Notes under the pieces: model-generated
Databases searched by the model: none
Told to the model about the DNA's origin: nothing
The model's input: the letters and a program-made list of their open reading frames with translations, nothing else
Position numbers and translations under genes: made by a program
DNA from: Helicobacter anseris
GTDB taxonomy: Bacteria; Campylobacterota; Campylobacteria; Campylobacterales; Helicobacteraceae
NCBI RefSeq assembly: GCF_003364335.1
Contig: NZ_NXLX01000010.1
Coordinates: forward strand, 1-59,153
Direction: 5' to 3'
Length of the DNA stretch: 59,153 nucleotides
Shown here: positions 8,022 through 17,447 of the stretch, one piece after another
Numbering within the stretch: the first letter of the stretch is position 1
How the letters are laid out: each line of letters begins with the position of its first letter

Positions 8022-10627
8022 ACTACATCTTGATATTTTTTACTAATTTCTAAAAATTGATCAATATTGTCTAAAAATAAATCCACAAGTTCTGGTTGGA
8101 ATTGTTTTCCTCTTAAGGATTTGATATGTTCTAATACATCAGGGAGGGGCCATGCTTTTTTATAGCATCTATCATTACTGAGTGCATCAAAAACATCAGC
8201 AATGGTGGTGATTCTGCCAAAAAGTGGAATATCCTCACCACTTAATTGGTTAGGGTATCCGCTACCATTCCACCATTCATGGTGTGTTCCTGCAATGTCC
8301 CCAGCAGTTCTTAAGATAAGTCTATCAGAGTTTTTAAAGATGTCTTGTCCAATTGTTGTGTGGGTTTTCATAATTTCAAACTCTTCAGGAGTAAGTTTTC
8401 CGGGTTTATTGAGGATAGAATCAGCAATACCAACTTTTCCAATGTCATGCATTGGCGATGCAATGCGTAAAAGTTCTTGTTCTTCTTTTGAACAACCATA
8501 GAGTTTTGCAAGTAGAGCAGAGTATTCTGCTACTCTTATGATGTGATTACCCGTTTCTCTGCTTTTGCCTTCACATATAGTTCCCATTGCATAGATTACA
8601 TCTTTTTGAATGGTTTCAATTTCTTTGATATTTTCGATGATTTGGGTGATGTCAAATCCTACTGCCATAATCTCGATAGGAATCTCATTGGGATCTTTGA
8701 TAAAGTAGCCAGCACTTTTGACATAGACTTTTTTGCCATCAGGTCGTGTGTATTCTAGTATGCCATGATAGCTACCCTTTTGCATTAAATCTTTTTGGAC
8801 ATTTTCAAATTGCCATTTTTCATCCTCTTGGATAAATTCATAAACATTTCTACCTATAATATTTTCAAGTTTTAATCCTGTAATTTTAAGGAAAATTTCA
8901 TTGGCATAAGTGAAGTTTTTGTTTAGATCTAAACGGAATAAACTTTGATTTTTGTCAATGATATTATTATATTGTTCTAATAGGTAGCGTTTTGTTTCAA
9001 TAGATTTTTTAAGCAAATGGGTGTCATTTCTTAATGAAATAAGCTCTAATTCATCTTCAGTGTCATCAAGTTCGCCGATAACATAGTTTGTCACCTCACC
9101 CTTTTCATTTAAGATGGCTTTAACAGCAAGTTTTACATAGTAGGCAGTTCCATCTTTTTTTGTTTGTCTAAGTTTTCCTACCCATTCTCTTTTTTCATAA
9201 AGGACAGGGAGAATATCGCTAATAACTTGATTTTTTTGCTCTTCGTCTAAAAATTCAAGACAATTTTTGCCAAGGAGTTCTTCTTGCGTATAGAGAGATT
9301 TTTCACTCATTTTTTCATTGGTGTAGAGAATATTTAAATTTTCATCAGTAAAAATATGTAACATTGTCCCATCAACTAATTGCTGATAGGCTTCAAATTT
9401 ATTTGCAAGTTGGAGAATTTCTTGATTTGTAGCTCTCATTAGATGGGACATTGTATCAACAGTGAGAGATCTTGCATCAAGTTTTATCTCTTTTGTAGAT
9501 TGCAGTGTCTCATTTGAAAATTCTGGTTTTTCTTCTACAAGAGAGACAAAGGTATTAGTAAGTCCTAAAAACATACCTTGATCTTTTGAGCAATAAGCTT
9601 CGCCTGAGGTGAAAAAACCAGCAGAAGGAATGTTATCAAAACTATGGAGTAAATCTGAGAGATTGTTTTTGCCAAGAAACATCATACGGGCAACACAAGA
9701 ATAAAAATAGATTCCTTGTGTATTTGATGGAATTTTTGCTCTAACTTCCATTGTTTCTTTTTGGATATTTTCTAGCAAGCCAAAGGCAAAATTTACTTTT
9801 GTGCCCTCAGGTAAAGCATCATTAAAAACCAATCTACCATCTTCTAGAATTTTATATATTACTCTTGCTAAGGGAATGCCATCTTTATAATAAACAAGAG
9901 GGAGGGTATAGTTGCTTGCTTCAAGGTTCTTAAAAATATGAGTGCCGAGGTATTTTTTGTAAATATCTAGTGCTTTTTGGTGATTAATTTCTTCAACAAT
10001 ATTATTTTGTGATTTGGTAATTGTCATACTTAGACCAATTTTTTCCCAACCAAAAATATAATTATTTTGCACATATAAAACATCAGAATCAATGCTTGCA
10101 CAAACTAAGCCCTCCAAGTAAATACCATCTTTATCCCCAACTAATCCAGTGTGTCCTGAATAAAGCCAAGATCTACCACCGCATATTATGACATGGGGCA
10201 TATCTCTTCTTAGGGTTCCAAGAATATCTTCATGATCAAAGCTACCACAAGCAACAAAAAGAATTAAAAGTTTTGTTTTTGGCGTAACAATTTGTTGTAT
10301 TTGTTTGGATACTTGATTTGCATTTAGTGTGGCAGGGCAGTATGTGGATTTTATATTAGAATGTTCAAAACAACTAACACTAATGAGAATTTTTGAGTTA
10401 AGAATTTTTGTGTGTGAAATATTTTCTTTAGCACTTTGTGTTAATAAAACTTCGCAATGAAGCTCTTTATTAAAGAAATTTACCAAGTCTTGAGCAATTT
10501 CTTTGTCAATGATTCCCATAAAAATTTGTATAAAGTATTTTTCTTGAGTTTGTTTAGTGATTTTGTTTTTCTCTAAATCTTGTTTTAGTTGTATAAAGTC
10601 ATCAAAGATAATATTTACAATTCTCAT
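8018..10627 (-). CDS. FIST-PAS-PAS-HD-GYP signalling protein, putative c-di-GMP phosphodiesterase
   Basis: This 869-residue protein has four parts. Residues about 30-380 form FIST N and C domains, proposed in the literature to sense small ligands. About 410-530 and 540-660 are two PAS domains. About 665-869 is an HD-GYP domain with HDIGKVG, HTTIGQDIF, THHEWWNGSGYP and FGRITTIADVFDAL, so metal and catalytic residues are intact. HD-GYP enzymes degrade cyclic di-GMP. I see no membrane segment, so it should be cytoplasmic. It starts 3 bases after the sensor kinase gene with AAAGGAG upstream, and ends overlapping the ModE-like gene by ATGA. It probably belongs to the regulator/kinase operon. No GGDEF cyclase is in the window. 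Confidence 0.88.
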   Translation of the reverse strand: MRIVNIIFDDFIQLKQDLEKNKITKQTQEKYFIQIFMGIIDKEIAQDLVNFFNKELHCEVLLTQSAKENISHTKILNSKILISVSCFEHSNIKSTYCPATLNANQVSKQIQQIVTPKTKLLILFVACGSFDHEDILGTLRRDMPHVIICGGRSWLYSGHTGLVGDKDGIYLEGLVCASIDSDVLYVQNNYIFGWEKIGLSMTITKSQNNIVEEINHQKALDIYKKYLGTHIFKNLEASNYTLPLVYYKDGIPLARVIYKILEDGRLVFNDALPEGTKVNFAFGLLENIQKETMEVRAKIPSNTQGIYFYSCVARMMFLGKNNLSDLLHSFDNIPSAGFFTSGEAYCSKDQGMFLGLTNTFVSLVEEKPEFSNETLQSTKEIKLDARSLTVDTMSHLMRATNQEILQLANKFEAYQQLVDGTMLHIFTDENLNILYTNEKMSEKSLYTQEELLGKNCLEFLDEEQKNQVISDILPVLYEKREWVGKLRQTKKDGTAYYVKLAVKAILNEKGEVTNYVIGELDDTEDELELISLRNDTHLLKKSIETKRYLLEQYNNIIDKNQSLFRLDLNKNFTYANEIFLKITGLKLENIIGRNVYEFIQEDEKWQFENVQKDLMQKGSYHGILEYTRPDGKKVYVKSAGYFIKDPNEIPIEIMAVGFDITQIIENIKEIETIQKDVIYAMGTICEGKSRETGNHIIRVAEYSALLAKLYGCSKEEQELLRIASPMHDIGKVGIADSILNKPGKLTPEEFEIMKTHTTIGQDIFKNSDRLILRTAGDIAGTHHEWWNGSGYPNQLSGEDIPLFGRITTIADVFDALSNDRCYKKAWPLPDVLEHIKSLRGKQFQPELVDLFLDNIDQFLEISKKYQDVV

Positions 10628-10630
10628 TTA

Positions 10631-11851
10631 CTACTCCTTTGATTGAAGATTGACTATAAAGTGATGATAACCATCTTGATATTTATATTCAAAACTTAAT
10701 TTTAAAATTTTAATAATTTCACTAATAATGGATAAGCCAAGCCCATGTCCTAAAATAGCATGATGTCTATCATCTCTATAAAAAGGTTCGAGATAATAAC
10801 TAATATCGTATTTTAATGGCTCACCTTTATTTTTAAATGTCAATAAGTGCTTGTAACATTCGATATAAATTTTACCATCTGCTGCATATTTTAATCCATT
10901 ATCAATAAGATTCTTTATCACAACAACAAGCAATCTTAAATCATTTTTAATAAGGTAATTTTCTTTTATATTAAAGATGATTTTTTCTTGTTCATCTTCA
11001 AAGCCATTGAGTGCTTCTAGTAAGAGTGTTTCACTCAAGAAATTGTTTTGCTCTAATATTAGATTCCCACTATTTATACGCTCAAGCTCTAGAATATTTT
11101 CGGATATTTTTTGTAACTCATTGACATACTTTTGCATTTTGATATCATCTTCATTTTTTGGCTCTTTGAGTGCTAAGAAAAGTTTCATTTTTGCAAGAGG
11201 TGTTTTTAATTCATGTCCTAAGCTTCTTAAAATAAGCTCTCTACCTTTTAGAATTTTTGCAATAATATCTTTAGCTTTTTTGAAAGTTTCTACTAAATCA
11301 CCTATTTCATCTTGTCTATCATTTTGTATTTCAAAGTCATGATTCCCACGTGCAACCTCTTCGACACCATCTCGTATTTTGCTAAGTGTATTGAGCGCAG
11401 AAAAAAAGATGCCTACCAAAAGTGTTAAAATGAGAAATACAGGCAAGATAAATAATTGCAAACCATATTTATCCCAAAAACTTAGGTAGTTATTTTTGAT
11501 GACAATAAGACTGTTGTTATGATAGTAGATTAGGGCTCCTGTATATCTTTTATTTTCAAAGATTTTAACTTTTATATCTTTATTTTCTTTGTGATAAATG
11601 ACATCAATTTTTTCTGGAACTTGTGGGACAATTTGATAGTTGAATTTTTCTGCAAAAGCTTGAATGGATTGCATATCTCCATTTTCATAGCTTGGCATAA
11701 TGGTATCAATAAACAAAAAAGTTTCATCTTTGAGATATTCGCTTTGTCTATCTAAAACAAGCCTATTTACTTTCATTGCAATTACAAAAAGAAAAATACT
11801 TGCAAATAGAAAGGCAAGTATGACCTGAACTTTTATGCTTTTTATAAACAA
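10631..11851 (-). CDS. Membrane sensor histidine kinase, ArsS/CpxA-like
   Basis: The 406-residue kinase has a first membrane helix at about 8-28, a periplasmic loop of about 100 residues, a second helix at about 131-152, a HAMP linker, and the H-box RSLGHELKTPLAK with His213. The ATP-binding part shows KNLIDNGLKYA (N box) and GHGLGLSII (G box). The H-box and overall size resemble H. pylori ArsS, the acid-response kinase, but this is a family resemblance, not proof of the same stimulus. The gene overlaps the upstream response regulator by 10 bases, so the two form a cognate pair, and the HD-GYP gene follows immediately. Confidence 0.87.
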   Translation of the reverse strand: MFIKSIKVQVILAFLFASIFLFVIAMKVNRLVLDRQSEYLKDETFLFIDTIMPSYENGDMQSIQAFAEKFNYQIVPQVPEKIDVIYHKENKDIKVKIFENKRYTGALIYYHNNSLIVIKNNYLSFWDKYGLQLFILPVFLILTLLVGIFFSALNTLSKIRDGVEEVARGNHDFEIQNDRQDEIGDLVETFKKAKDIIAKILKGRELILRSLGHELKTPLAKMKLFLALKEPKNEDDIKMQKYVNELQKISENILELERINSGNLILEQNNFLSETLLLEALNGFEDEQEKIIFNIKENYLIKNDLRLLVVVIKNLIDNGLKYAADGKIYIECYKHLLTFKNKGEPLKYDISYYLEPFYRDDRHHAILGHGLGLSIISEIIKILKLSFEYKYQDGYHHFIVNLQSKE

Positions 11852-12507
11852 AATTTATATCCTATGGCCCAAACAGATTGGATGAATTTTGGTTCTTTTG
11901 CAGAATCTCCAAGCTTAGCCCTTAGATTTCTAACATGCGTATCAATACTTCTAAGAGAGCTTTCTTCGTGTATAGCGTTGATGGAGTGTGCAATTGCTTC
12001 CCTTGATACTGGATGCAGGCGATTTTCTATAAGAAAAATAAGGATATCAAACTCTGTATTTGTCAGATCAATATTTTTGCCATTAATCAAAGCTTCTCGC
12101 TTTGAAACATTGATTGAGAGATTGTCAAAAACCATCTCTTTTGGTTTAAATCTTCTTAGCATTGCATTGATTCTGGCAATAAGTTCGACTGGCTCATAGG
12201 GTTTTGCAAGATAGTCATCTGCTCCTTGCTCAAACCCTTGTATTTTATTGTAGATATCACCTCTAGCAGTAGAGATGATAATAGGAGTGCTAGAAAAAGT
12301 TCTAATTCTTTTGCAAAGTTCAAAACCATCCATTTCTGGTAGAGTAAGATCAAGAATAATAAGATCAATATTTTTTTGTTGGGTTAAAATCTCCAATGAT
12401 TCTATAGGAGAAGCTGTTGCAACTACTTCAAAACCAGCTTGTCGTAGATATGTTACAATTAGTCCTTGCATCTCCAAATCATCTTCTACTAGCAATAGTT
12501 TTGCCAT
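11842..12507 (-). CDS. OmpR/PhoB-family response regulator
   Basis: The 221-residue regulator has an N-terminal receiver domain with acidic Glu8/Asp9/Asp10, phosphoacceptor Asp53 in LILDLTLPEMDG, and the conserved LAKPY lysine. A C-terminal winged helix follows, with DIDTHVRNLRAKLG-like residues (here SIDTHVRNLRAKLG) and the closing WAIGYKF wing. It should activate or repress transcription when phosphorylated by the kinase encoded next, whose start overlaps its end by 10 bases. The start ATG has GAGGTGAATAA upstream. Its regulon is unknown; ArsR-like function is only suggested by its partner. Confidence 0.9.
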   Translation of the reverse strand: MAKLLLVEDDLEMQGLIVTYLRQAGFEVVATASPIESLEILTQQKNIDLIILDLTLPEMDGFELCKRIRTFSSTPIIISTARGDIYNKIQGFEQGADDYLAKPYEPVELIARINAMLRRFKPKEMVFDNLSINVSKREALINGKNIDLTNTEFDILIFLIENRLHPVSREAIAHSINAIHEESSLRSIDTHVRNLRAKLGDSAKEPKFIQSVWAIGYKFCL

Positions 12508-12578
12508 TTATTCACCTCTTTATTTATAGCTTTTATCCAATGAGTATTTTACCATAAAGTAAAAAGTGGGTTTTGTGC

Positions 12579-13268
12579 TTAAAGATTCTCAAATTTTTTT
12601 ACATAAAAATCTATGGCCTTTTCATTGCCAAGGAAAACAATAAAATCTTCATTAAAAACCTCAAGTTCTAGACTAAAATCCATCAACCAGTTTTCATTTC
12701 TTTTAACAGCAACAATTTTGATTTCTTGAATAATATTGCCACTTTCATCTTTTTTAATACTAGATTCTTGAATTTCTCCAATGGTTCTTTTTCCAAAAAT
12801 ATCACTAGCCAAAACTTTACACATTTTGAGATTTTCACTAATTACATTTACATCAACTTTTGAAGCAATGAGTTCTACAAATAGTCTATTTGCTGCTTCT
12901 CTTTCTGGGTAAATCACTTTATCTGCTCCAATTTTTGAGAGGATTTGCCCATGAGTTTTGCTTGTGGCTTTTGCAATAATCATTTTATTGCCTAGCTCTT
13001 TTAATGCCATAACTGTTAAGATGGAAGCTTCAATATTTTCTCCAATACTTACAATTACTACATCAAGCTCACTGATACCCGCTTCTTTTAATGCGACAAT
13101 GTCTGTAGAATCTAGCATATAGAGATTTTCTACATCCTCTCTAAAATCCCTAAAATTTTCTTGTGAATTATCGCAGACAATGACGCTTTCACCTTGATCT
13201 ACTAGACTTCTTGTGATATATGAACCAAACTTACCAAGACCAATTACTCCAAAAGTTTTTTTTACCAA
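12579..13268 (-). CDS. ktrA: Potassium uptake regulatory subunit KtrA/TrkA (RCK domain)
   Basis: This 229-residue cytoplasmic protein has an N-terminal Rossmann domain with GLGKFGSYI and an acidic residue ending the second strand (VIVCDNS), then a C-terminal RCK_C domain. Such subunits form a ring that gates the KtrB channel in response to ATP/ADP or NAD(H). The start is TTG at 13268, with AAAGGAG 8 bases upstream. It lies 16 bases after ktrB on the same strand, so the two are co-transcribed. There is a 71-base gap to the response regulator gene downstream. Confidence 0.92.
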   Translation of the reverse strand: MVKKTFGVIGLGKFGSYITRSLVDQGESVIVCDNSQENFRDFREDVENLYMLDSTDIVALKEAGISELDVVIVSIGENIEASILTVMALKELGNKMIIAKATSKTHGQILSKIGADKVIYPEREAANRLFVELIASKVDVNVISENLKMCKVLASDIFGKRTIGEIQESSIKKDESGNIIQEIKIVAVKRNENWLMDFSLELEVFNEDFIVFLGNEKAIDFYVKKFENL

Positions 13269-13284
13269 GCTTTACTCCTTTTAT

Positions 13285-14637
13285 TTATAAGATTACTTTT
13301 TCTGTAGGGTATTGAATCCTGCTAACCTTAGATTTTCCAAATAAAGCTAGAGTAAATACCATAACTCCGATTTTCCCTAAAATCATCGCCACAATAATAA
13401 GCATTTTCCCAGCCTCATTGAAATTTGCACTTAGCGATAAAATACCTCCATCTCCTGTTGAAATGCCCACATTTGAAAAGGCTGCATTTACCTCAAAAAC
13501 AAGCGGGAAAAAATCCAAATTTGCCTCTACAAGAGCGAGCAAAAGTGAAATAAGGATAAAGTAAAAACTAGAAATTAGGAAAATCATCAATGCTTTTTGG
13601 ACGGTATCTTGCAGGATAGAGCGATTAAATAAACTTGGTTGGCTATTGTTTAAGATGGAGCGACAAAAGGCAAATAAAACAGCAACTGTTGTGACCTTAA
13701 TCCCTGTAGCAGTTCCTCCTGGAGCCCCCCCAATTAGCATAAAAATAGCAGAGAAAAAGAGTGTGGAATCTTTAAGATTGGAAATATCATAAGTGACAAA
13801 TCCAGCAGAGCGGTAATTTATTGAAGTAAAAAGTGCGGTTATAATCTTTTCAAAGAAACCAAAGCTACCAAAAGTTTCTGGATTATTCCATTCCAAAATA
13901 AGAATGATAATAGCACCAAGCAAAATAAGTGTTAAGGTTACATGAAATACAATTTTAAAATGAAGAGAAAAATGAAACATTTTTTGTTTTTTTTGTGGAT
14001 ACATCTTATATTTTGCAAAAAAATGTAATTCTACTAAACATATATATCCCAATCCTCCAAGAATTACAAGAGTGCATACAACAATATTGACTAAAATATC
14101 AGTTCTAAAATCCATTAAACTATCAGGAAAAATTGAAAAGCCAGCATTATTAAAGGCTGCGACAGCATGGAAAATACCATACCATAATCCATCTTTTAAT
14201 CCAAAACGCATACAAAAATCTAGACTTAAAAATAAAGCACCAATAGATTCGATAATCAAAACATAGATGAGAATCTTTTTAATAAATTCCATAAGATTGT
14301 CATAACTTGAGTAATTAAGTGCTTCTTTTAGCATATTTTTTTCTGCACTTCCTAATCTTTTTCTTAATAAAACGTAGATAAGCCCTAGCATTGTCATATA
14401 GCCAAAACCACCAAGCTGAATCAAAAAAAGCAAAATCCCATGACCTATTGGCGTAAAATCTAGAGCTGTATCTTTGATGATAAGTCCTGTGCATGCTAAT
14501 GCAGAAATGGAAGTAAAAAAAGCATCAATGAAAGAAAGTTCTGTTGTATGTGCAAAAGGCAGAGATAGAAACATTGCTGCAATAAGGGCAATGCCAATAT
14601 AAGAGAGTAGCAAAAACTTAATACTTTTTAAATTCAT
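13285..14637 (-). CDS. ktrB: Potassium transporter membrane subunit KtrB (TrkH family)
   Basis: This 450-residue integral membrane protein has the four-fold repeated M1-P-M2 layout of the Trk/Ktr/HKT superfamily. Pore signatures are visible: SALACTGL in the first pore loop, NNAGFSIF in the second, NYRSAGF in the third and SNVGISTGDGG in the fourth. The gating loop region reads GGAPGGTATGIK, typical of KtrB. It imports potassium with its ktrA partner. The gene is divergent from flgF, sharing a 140-base intergenic region. Confidence 0.93.
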   Translation of the reverse strand: MNLKSIKFLLLSYIGIALIAAMFLSLPFAHTTELSFIDAFFTSISALACTGLIIKDTALDFTPIGHGILLFLIQLGGFGYMTMLGLIYVLLRKRLGSAEKNMLKEALNYSSYDNLMEFIKKILIYVLIIESIGALFLSLDFCMRFGLKDGLWYGIFHAVAAFNNAGFSIFPDSLMDFRTDILVNIVVCTLVILGGLGYICLVELHFFAKYKMYPQKKQKMFHFSLHFKIVFHVTLTLILLGAIIILILEWNNPETFGSFGFFEKIITALFTSINYRSAGFVTYDISNLKDSTLFFSAIFMLIGGAPGGTATGIKVTTVAVLFAFCRSILNNSQPSLFNRSILQDTVQKALMIFLISSFYFILISLLLALVEANLDFFPLVFEVNAAFSNVGISTGDGGILSLSANFNEAGKMLIIVAMILGKIGVMVFTLALFGKSKVSRIQYPTEKVIL

Positions 14638-14725
14638 AGTACTTTGTTTTTCCTTAGTTTTAGAACTTTCATAGTTAGAAAAATCGCAATCATAGCATAA
14701 AAATCAGTAAGTGCTATATCTAAAC

Positions 14726-14744
14726 TTTGGAATATATTTTGCTT
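14726..14744 (+). promoter_or_regulatory. Sigma-54 (RpoN) promoter for flgF
   Basis: TTTGGAAT, five bases, then TTTGCTT matches the epsilonproteobacterial sigma-54 consensus. The GG at 14729-14730 and GC at 14741-14742 are separated by the required 10 bases. The start codon of flgF is 33 bases downstream, fitting control by the flagellar RpoN cascade. Confidence 0.75.
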
Positions 14745-14777
14745 GCTCTTTATAAGTTTATTTTCTAAGGATGGAAT

Positions 14778-15611
14778 ATGCAAAATGGTTATTATAATGC
14801 CGTAGGTGGTATGGTAACACAGTTTAATCGTCTTGATATGATTTCAAATAATCTTGCTAATCTCAATACTAATGCTTTTAAGAGAGATGATGTGATTATT
14901 GGAGATTATATGCGTCTGCATGAATCCTATCAGCATCAATTGCCTTTAAAAAACCACACTAAAGAAGCTGCAAAATTTGTTAATAGGGCATTGGATCGTG
15001 TGCCTATTATTTCAGAATCTTATAGCGATAGCGGGCTTGGTGCTATGATGGAGACACAAAATGCTTTAGATTTTGCATTGACTAAGGAGAATTTATTTTT
15101 TGCCATAAAAACACCAAATGGAATCTTTTATACAAGAGATGGTTCATTTGTAGTCGGAGATGATGGAATGCTAAGCACAAAAGATGGATTTCAGGTCTTA
15201 AGTAGAGTGGGGTTAGAAAATGGAGAGGGAATTGCTCTTCCTGCTGGTAGTGAGATTGAAGTGGATAAGAATGGAAATGTCTATGTAAGAAATACTGATA
15301 ATGAGGAAGTTGGTAATAGTGAGGCTCTCAACGCTATTGCAATAGTAGGTTTTATAAATCCAAAATATCTTAAAAAAGAAGGAAAAAATCTCTATAGTTA
15401 TCCTCAAGATAAAATAAACGATCGTTTAAACTTGGCAAATACACAAGCCCTGCAACAAAGTTTTTTAGAAAAAAGCAATGTAAATGCAGTTATAGAAATG
15501 ACAAATTTGATTGAGACTAACAGGCTTGTAGATATGTATTCAAAAGTATTAAAAACACATATGGATGAGTTAAATACAGATGCGATTACTAAGCTTGCAG
15601 TGCGTGCTTAG
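14778..15611 (+). CDS. flgF: Flagellar basal-body rod protein FlgF (FlgG-like)
   Basis: The 277-residue protein has the N-terminal rod-protein motif (SNNLANLNTNAFKR), a central FlgE/F/G-like region with FFAIKTPNGIFYTRDGSF, and the C-terminal SNVNAVIEMTNLIETNR coiled region. It belongs to the proximal or distal rod between basal body and hook. Epsilonproteobacteria carry two FlgG-like genes; this one, slightly longer than a canonical FlgG, corresponds to the copy often named flgG2 or flgF. It is a single gene with its own sigma-54 promoter, and its end overlaps convergent lpxK by 4 bases. Confidence 0.85.
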   Translation: MQNGYYNAVGGMVTQFNRLDMISNNLANLNTNAFKRDDVIIGDYMRLHESYQHQLPLKNHTKEAAKFVNRALDRVPIISESYSDSGLGAMMETQNALDFALTKENLFFAIKTPNGIFYTRDGSFVVGDDGMLSTKDGFQVLSRVGLENGEGIALPAGSEIEVDKNGNVYVRNTDNEEVGNSEALNAIAIVGFINPKYLKKEGKNLYSYPQDKINDRLNLANTQALQQSFLEKSNVNAVIEMTNLIETNRLVDMYSKVLKTHMDELNTDAITKLAVRA

Positions 15612-16504
15612 TTTGCAATGTAGTTTTGTATTGCTTTGATAATTTGAGGTTTAATATTTAGTTTTAAGTCAAGAATGCTTAGAGGTAATTGAAAATTTTG
15701 CATCTTTACTGCATCTTTTTGAGTAACAAGAAGAGAGGTTGCATTGTGTTCTTGCATTTTTTCTTTAAGAAAATCTAAATCAAAATTACTATGATCAGGA
15801 AGTGTGATTTTACCAACAATATCTGGTAGAAATTGATCAAGTCTTGATGGATTTGCAATGGCGGTTACAAGAAGCATTCTTTCTGTTGGCTCTAAAACTT
15901 TTACCTCGCGTGTATAATCAGTCCCCTCTTGTATCAGTAAATCAGCAGTTTTGTATAGATAAGGATTTTCCCTATAGATTCCACTGGGGATACAGAAATT
16001 AAAATAGGGTTGCAATTGAGGTTTTAGTAAGATATTAAGCTTTTTGAAATTAAATCTGAAGCCATCGTCTAAAAAAATAATTTTACATCCAAGTTTTTTA
16101 GCTTTTTCAATAGCCAAAGAGCGATTTTTACATACAATAACAGTAGCCTTAGGAAGTTTTTTTGCAATAAGATATGCCTCATCTCCAGCATTTTCTTGAG
16201 AAACTAGAATCTCCCCTTTTTGGCTTACAATTACAAGACCCTTTGATTTTCGTTTATATCCTCTAGAAATAATTGCAATGTCATCAAAAATTTTTGCACT
16301 CTCTATAATAAATGGAGTTTTTCCACTTCCTCCAGCAACAAGATTTCCAATGCTTATAATAGGAATATTAAAGTCTTTAAATGGGGATAATTTTCTTCTT
16401 ATAATAGATGCAATGAGATAGAGGAAACTAAGAGGTAAAAGCAGTAATGCTAAGATTTTTTGCATAAAATTTGGTTTGTAAAAAAAACTATCAATAAAAC
16501 GCAT
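15608..16504 (-). CDS. lpxK: Tetraacyldisaccharide 4'-kinase (lipid A synthesis)
   Basis: LpxK phosphorylates the 4' position of the lipid A disaccharide at the inner membrane. The 298-residue protein has an N-terminal hydrophobic anchor (about 16-33), the Walker A-like GNLVAGGSGKTPF near 52-64, RGYKRKSKG just after, and the Walker B-like IFLDDGFRF near 143. It begins 2 bases after the nadE stop on the same strand, so the two are co-transcribed. Length is a little under the usual 310-330 residues but all motifs are present. Confidence 0.92.
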   Translation of the reverse strand: MRFIDSFFYKPNFMQKILALLLLPLSFLYLIASIIRRKLSPFKDFNIPIISIGNLVAGGSGKTPFIIESAKIFDDIAIISRGYKRKSKGLVIVSQKGEILVSQENAGDEAYLIAKKLPKATVIVCKNRSLAIEKAKKLGCKIIFLDDGFRFNFKKLNILLKPQLQPYFNFCIPSGIYRENPYLYKTADLLIQEGTDYTREVKVLEPTERMLLVTAIANPSRLDQFLPDIVGKITLPDHSNFDLDFLKEKMQEHNATSLLVTQKDAVKMQNFQLPLSILDLKLNIKPQIIKAIQNYIAN

Positions 16505-16506
16505 TG

Positions 16507-17298
16507 TTAGACCTCAAAAAGTAATGGAGCTTGACTTTTAAAAAGATTTTTCTTGATTCTTGTGATGATGGCTTGTGTCATTTTTAAATCAAAACCTTGT
16601 TGCGTGAAATTATCTAAAGAATCTGTTGGTAAAAGTTCTAAAGAAGGGTATGTATTAGTAATATATTCTAATAAAGGATCAATAAGTGCATAGCTATAGC
16701 CTAGCTCCGCTTCATCACTCTGATTGGGATATAAATCTGCGCTAGGGGCTTTTTGAATAATGTTTGATGGTATATTTAGAAGTTTAGCAATTTGAAAAAT
16801 TTGCGTTTTAAAAAATGGTGCGATGGGATTGAGTGCACAAGCAAGATCACCAAAGATGGTTCCATATCCAAGCATAAGTTCACTTTTATTAGAAGTGCCA
16901 ATTACAATTGCATTGTATTTTTGAGAGAGGTCATAAAGAAGCGTCATGCGAATTCTTGCATAAAAATTTCCCAGTCGTAATGCATCAGGATTTTCTTGCA
17001 TAAAAATTTCCTCATAAGGTGCAATAGAATGTATTTCATAAGGTATGTTAAATTCTTCACACAAATGTTTTGCATCAAGAAAATTTGATAAGTTTGAATT
17101 TTTTGAGGGCATACATATAGCAAGTATATTTTCTTTGAGAATTTTTTGACACAAGAGAGCTACAACAGCACTATCAATCCCACCACTAAGGCCAAATATA
17201 ACCTTTTGAAACCCTTTTTGTTTAAGAGAATTGGAGATAAAAGTAAGAATTTTTTCAAGATCTTTTGTGGTGATTTTTTGATTTAATGGGATGCTCAA
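16507..17298 (-). CDS. nadE: NH3-dependent NAD+ synthetase
   Basis: NadE makes NAD from nicotinate adenine dinucleotide with ammonia and ATP. The PP-loop FGLSGGIDSAVVALL is clear, as are GTSNKSELMLGYGT and APSADLYPNQSDEAELG, the substrate-binding loop. No glutaminase domain is present, so it is the ammonia-dependent form. I place the start at the TTG at 17298 because AAGGA lies 7 bases upstream; a TTG at 17334 has no ribosome site. That gives 263 residues, normal for the family. It is divergent from flaA and transcribed together with lpxK. Confidence 0.9.
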   Translation of the reverse strand: MSIPLNQKITTKDLEKILTFISNSLKQKGFQKVIFGLSGGIDSAVVALLCQKILKENILAICMPSKNSNLSNFLDAKHLCEEFNIPYEIHSIAPYEEIFMQENPDALRLGNFYARIRMTLLYDLSQKYNAIVIGTSNKSELMLGYGTIFGDLACALNPIAPFFKTQIFQIAKLLNIPSNIIQKAPSADLYPNQSDEAELGYSYALIDPLLEYITNTYPSLELLPTDSLDNFTQQGFDLKMTQAIITRIKKNLFKSQAPLLFEV

Positions 17299-17363
17299 GA
17301 TACCATCCTTGCAAGTTTTGGCGAATTTTATCAAAAAAATATCAAGAAAATAAGAAAAAAGAT

Positions 17364-17390
17364 TAAAGAAAAAAATAAAAACAACGATTT
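17364..17390 (+). promoter_or_regulatory. Sigma-28 (FliA) promoter for flaA
   Basis: TAAAGAAA at 17364-17371 and AACGATTT at 17383-17390 are separated by 11 bases, the exact spacing of flagellar sigma-28 promoters. The flaA start codon is 57 bases downstream of the -10, after a GGAG ribosome site. This identifies the flagellin as a late, FliA-dependent gene. Confidence 0.8.
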
Positions 17391-17447
17391 AGTTTTTGAC
17401 CAAAATGCAAGGACGCTTTTGGATTTATAACATTAAAGGAGTAACAA

